A DNA stretch of 6,637 nt from Clostridia bacterium. GTDB lineage: Bacteria; Bacillota; Clostridia; UMGS1883. The stretch lies in the NCBI GenBank assembly GCA_017441965.1, contig JAFSBF010000176.1, forward strand, positions 1 to 6,637, read 5' to 3'. Below the pieces are notes generated by a model. That model made no database searches, was not told the origin of the DNA, and saw only the letters and a program-made list of their open reading frames with translations. A program made the translations under genes and the position numbers. Below are positions 5,687 to 6,637 of the stretch, in pieces. Each line of letters begins with the position of its first letter. Position 1 is the stretch's first letter.

Positions 5687-6247
5687 TTATCTTACTACAT
5701 CTTCGGTGAAATTATATACTGCACGTTCACCGCCTATAAGACGGGGACGAGTCTTTGCACAAAGGATGGGCGCACATCCGATTTTTTTCACATCAAGTCT
5801 TACGGGTACGCAAACCCTTTTAAGGTGCATACCGATAAGAGTTCCGCCTATATCAATGCCTGCATTCCCCTTAATCTCCTCAACCAAAACGGGATCAGAA
5901 AATGCCATATACGCATTTGTCGCAAAGGAGCCGCCCGCCTTGGGCTGAGGAACGGCGCAAACCTCTTCAAGGAAATATTTTTGTGCACATTCACGCTCAA
6001 CCACTATCGCACGGTTAAGGTGCTCACAGCACTGTGCCGCAAGATATATGCCGAGAGGGGAAAGCACGCTGTATATTCCGTCAAAAATTGCCTTTGCAAC
6101 CTCAAAATTTGAATTTGTTCCGATGCGGTCACCGCAAACCTCACTTGTAGAGCAGCCTACAACGAAGATATCACCTTTTTTAAGAGATGCCTTCTCTACA
6201 AGCTCTGAAGCAGCACGTGTCGCTTCATTTTTTATTTCTGTAAACAT
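5687..6247 (-). CDS. UPF0340 / DUF436 (YwlG-like) protein of unknown function
   Basis: A 186-residue soluble protein matching the conserved YwlG family (TIGR01440-type), whose function is not established. Landmarks in order: GCSTSEVCGDRIGTNSN (31-47), GIYLAAQCCEHLNRAIVVE (66-84), AGGSFATNAYMA (104-115) and GIDIGGTLIGMHLKRVCVPVR (130-150). It carries nine cysteines (32, 38, 73, 74, 87, 97, 146, 158, 163), of which the CCEH group is a family feature and could bind metal or be redox-active; that is speculation. No signal peptide or membrane segment is seen. The start is ATG at 6245-6247, with AAAGG (6260-6264) 12 nt upstream; a nearer ATG is out of frame. Length is normal for the family. It is the first gene of a two-gene unit with the flippase and is divergent from the small proline-rich gene. 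Confidence 0.93.
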   Translation of the reverse strand: MFTEIKNEATRAASELVEKASLKKGDIFVVGCSTSEVCGDRIGTNSNFEVAKAIFDGIYSVLSPLGIYLAAQCCEHLNRAIVVERECAQKYFLEEVCAVPQPKAGGSFATNAYMAFSDPVLVEEIKGNAGIDIGGTLIGMHLKRVCVPVRLDVKKIGCAPILCAKTRPRLIGGERAVYNFTEDVVR

Positions 6248-6270
6248 ATATACTCATTTCCTTTCGCAAA

Positions 6271-6277
6271 TATAATG
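6271..6277 (-). promoter_or_regulatory. Weak candidate -10 element (CATTATA) before the UPF0340 gene
   Basis: CATTATA on the minus strand matches the -10 consensus CATWMTA of forespore sigma-G/sigma-F promoters, and would start RNA near 6264, giving a very short leader beginning at the SD. No -35 match is found at the expected 17-18 bp spacing; a GAATA matching GHATR is only about 10 bp away. The complementary strand reads TATAAT, so it could equally be a vegetative -10 on the plus strand, where the -35 is also poor. Confidence 0.25.
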
Positions 6278-6284
6278 AAAAATG

Positions 6285-6313
6285 AAATATTCCTTTTTTT
6301 CTCCTCATATATT
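6285..6313 (+). promoter_or_regulatory. Sigma-E-like promoter of the small proline-rich gene
   Basis: AAATATT (6285-6291) and CATATATT (6306-6313) are 14 bp apart. They match the B. subtilis mother-cell sigma-E consensus (KMATATT, 14-15 bp, CATACANT) at 6 of 7 and 7 of 8 positions. The predicted start, near 6320, would give a leader of only about 10 nt that begins at the SD, which is a reason for caution. The AT-rich context also raises the chance of a fortuitous match. Confidence 0.4.
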
Positions 6314-6318
6314 TAACC

Positions 6319-6325
6319 GAGGTGA
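6319..6325 (+). promoter_or_regulatory. Ribosome binding site that decides the start of the small plus-strand gene
   Basis: GAGGTGA lies 4 bases before ATG 6330-6332, an almost ideal pairing with the anti-SD of Firmicute 16S rRNA. The in-frame upstream ATG at 6282-6284 has no SD, would add 16 residues of unrelated composition and overlaps the candidate promoter, so it is rejected as the start. Confidence 0.85.
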
Positions 6326-6329
6326 TTTT

Positions 6330-6533
6330 ATGAACGAAGAAAAGAGCGTTTGCTACATAACATATGCCGTTCCGCTTTCAATGATGCCGCAAATTCCTTT
6401 GCCCTTTGCTCCACAGATGCCCTGCGAAGAGGTGCACATACAACCACCGCCACCGCAGGAGGGATTATACCCCGAAGGGTTTATGCCCGAATGGTTCCTG
6501 CGAGGGTCATTTCCCGAGGATGATTTCGACTAA
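6330..6533 (+). CDS. Small proline-rich acidic protein; weak CotJA-like tail
   Basis: A 67-residue hypothetical protein, the only plus-strand gene here. It has 13 prolines, including the run QPPPPQ near residues 38-43, many Met and acidic residues, two cysteines (8 and 32) and no signal peptide or membrane segment. The N-terminal part, SVCYITYAVPLSMMPQIPLP, is aromatic and proline-rich; the C terminus, PEWFLRGSFPEDDFD, faintly recalls the L-x-RGT-x-FPEL ending of spore-coat-associated CotJA proteins. A sigma-E-like promoter lies directly upstream, and CotJA-type coat genes are sigma-E dependent, which agrees. Against this, no cotJB follows within 100 bases and the usual spacing of CotJA motifs is not clear. 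It is divergent from the UPF0340 gene. The coding call is firm because of the SD and the clean stop; the coat link is tentative. Confidence 0.7.
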   Translation: MNEEKSVCYITYAVPLSMMPQIPLPFAPQMPCEEVHIQPPPPQEGLYPEGFMPEWFLRGSFPEDDFD

Positions 6534-6637
6534 CATTTTATCATATTAAGAAAAGAAATACAACACGATTTTAAGTTTTTTGTATGCATCTGTTTTAAAT
6601 AGAACAAAATTTTCTTGACTTCCGTAAAATTAGATAG
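6534..6637 (+). other. AT-rich intergenic end of the window with a lone -35-like hexamer
   Basis: No gene, hairpin terminator or repeat is seen in these 104 bases. TTGACT at 6615-6620 resembles a -35 box; the 17 bases that follow reach the window edge exactly, so a -10 would begin with the next base outside. It may be the promoter of an unseen rightward gene. Confidence 0.3.

Noticed and set aside
5651..6112. Plus-strand ORF of 153 codons opposite the UPF0340 gene
   Set aside because: Overlaps a conserved family gene in antisense and shows no domain or ribosome binding site.
6248..6276. Vegetative plus-strand promoter with TATAAT at 6271-6276
   Set aside because: The -10 is perfect, but the sequence 17-18 bp upstream (ATATAC/TATATA) does not resemble TTGACA, and there is no extended -10 TGn.
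6282..6329. N-terminal extension of the small plus-strand gene to the upstream ATG
   Set aside because: No SD at 6282, whereas ATG 6330 has GAGGTGA at ideal distance; the extension also covers promoter-like and T-rich DNA.

Overview
The window looks like a chromosomal segment of an anaerobic, endospore-forming Firmicute of class Clostridia. The evidence is the pair of spore-channel genes spoVAC and spoVAD, Gram-positive style Shine-Dalgarno sites (GGAGGT, GAGGTGA), AT-rich intergenic DNA, and protein sequences of clostridial type. Nothing in the sequence fixes the genus. No rRNA, tRNA, CRISPR array, insertion sequence or phage gene was seen.

Layout: almost everything is on the minus strand, so transcription runs from high to low coordinates. 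From right to left: a UPF0340/YwlG-family gene (5687-6247) and a MurJ/SpoVB-type lipid flippase (4053-5663) form a tight pair ended by a strong intrinsic terminator (4006-4042). Next comes a sporulation cluster: a previously unlisted 38-codon membrane-peptide ORF (3853-3969) that overlaps the spoVAC start by one base, then spoVAC, spoVAD, and a secreted polysaccharide deacetylase. A near-consensus vegetative promoter just past the deacetylase stop drives the housekeeping rpsO-pnp pair; pnp runs off the left edge after 355 codons. On the plus strand, divergent from the UPF0340 gene, is one small proline-rich acidic gene (6330-6533) with a perfect SD and a sigma-E-like promoter.

How the genes fit together: SpoVAC and SpoVAD belong to the channel that loads dipicolinic acid into the forespore; the deacetylase could modify cortex peptidoglycan; the flippase could export lipid-linked wall precursors. 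This is a spore-envelope neighbourhood placed directly upstream of translation and RNA-decay genes. SpoVAE, the usual third core spoVA gene, is not next to spoVAD.

There is no evidence of a wholly new defence or mobile system. The best leads are RNA-level and small-gene features: a possible H-type pseudoknot in the rpsO leader (candidate S15 autoregulation site), a 90-nt interrupted hairpin in the rpsO-pnp gap, a dyad over the rpsO -10 box, the small ORF coupled to spoVAC, and the proline-rich gene with a weak CotJA-like tail.
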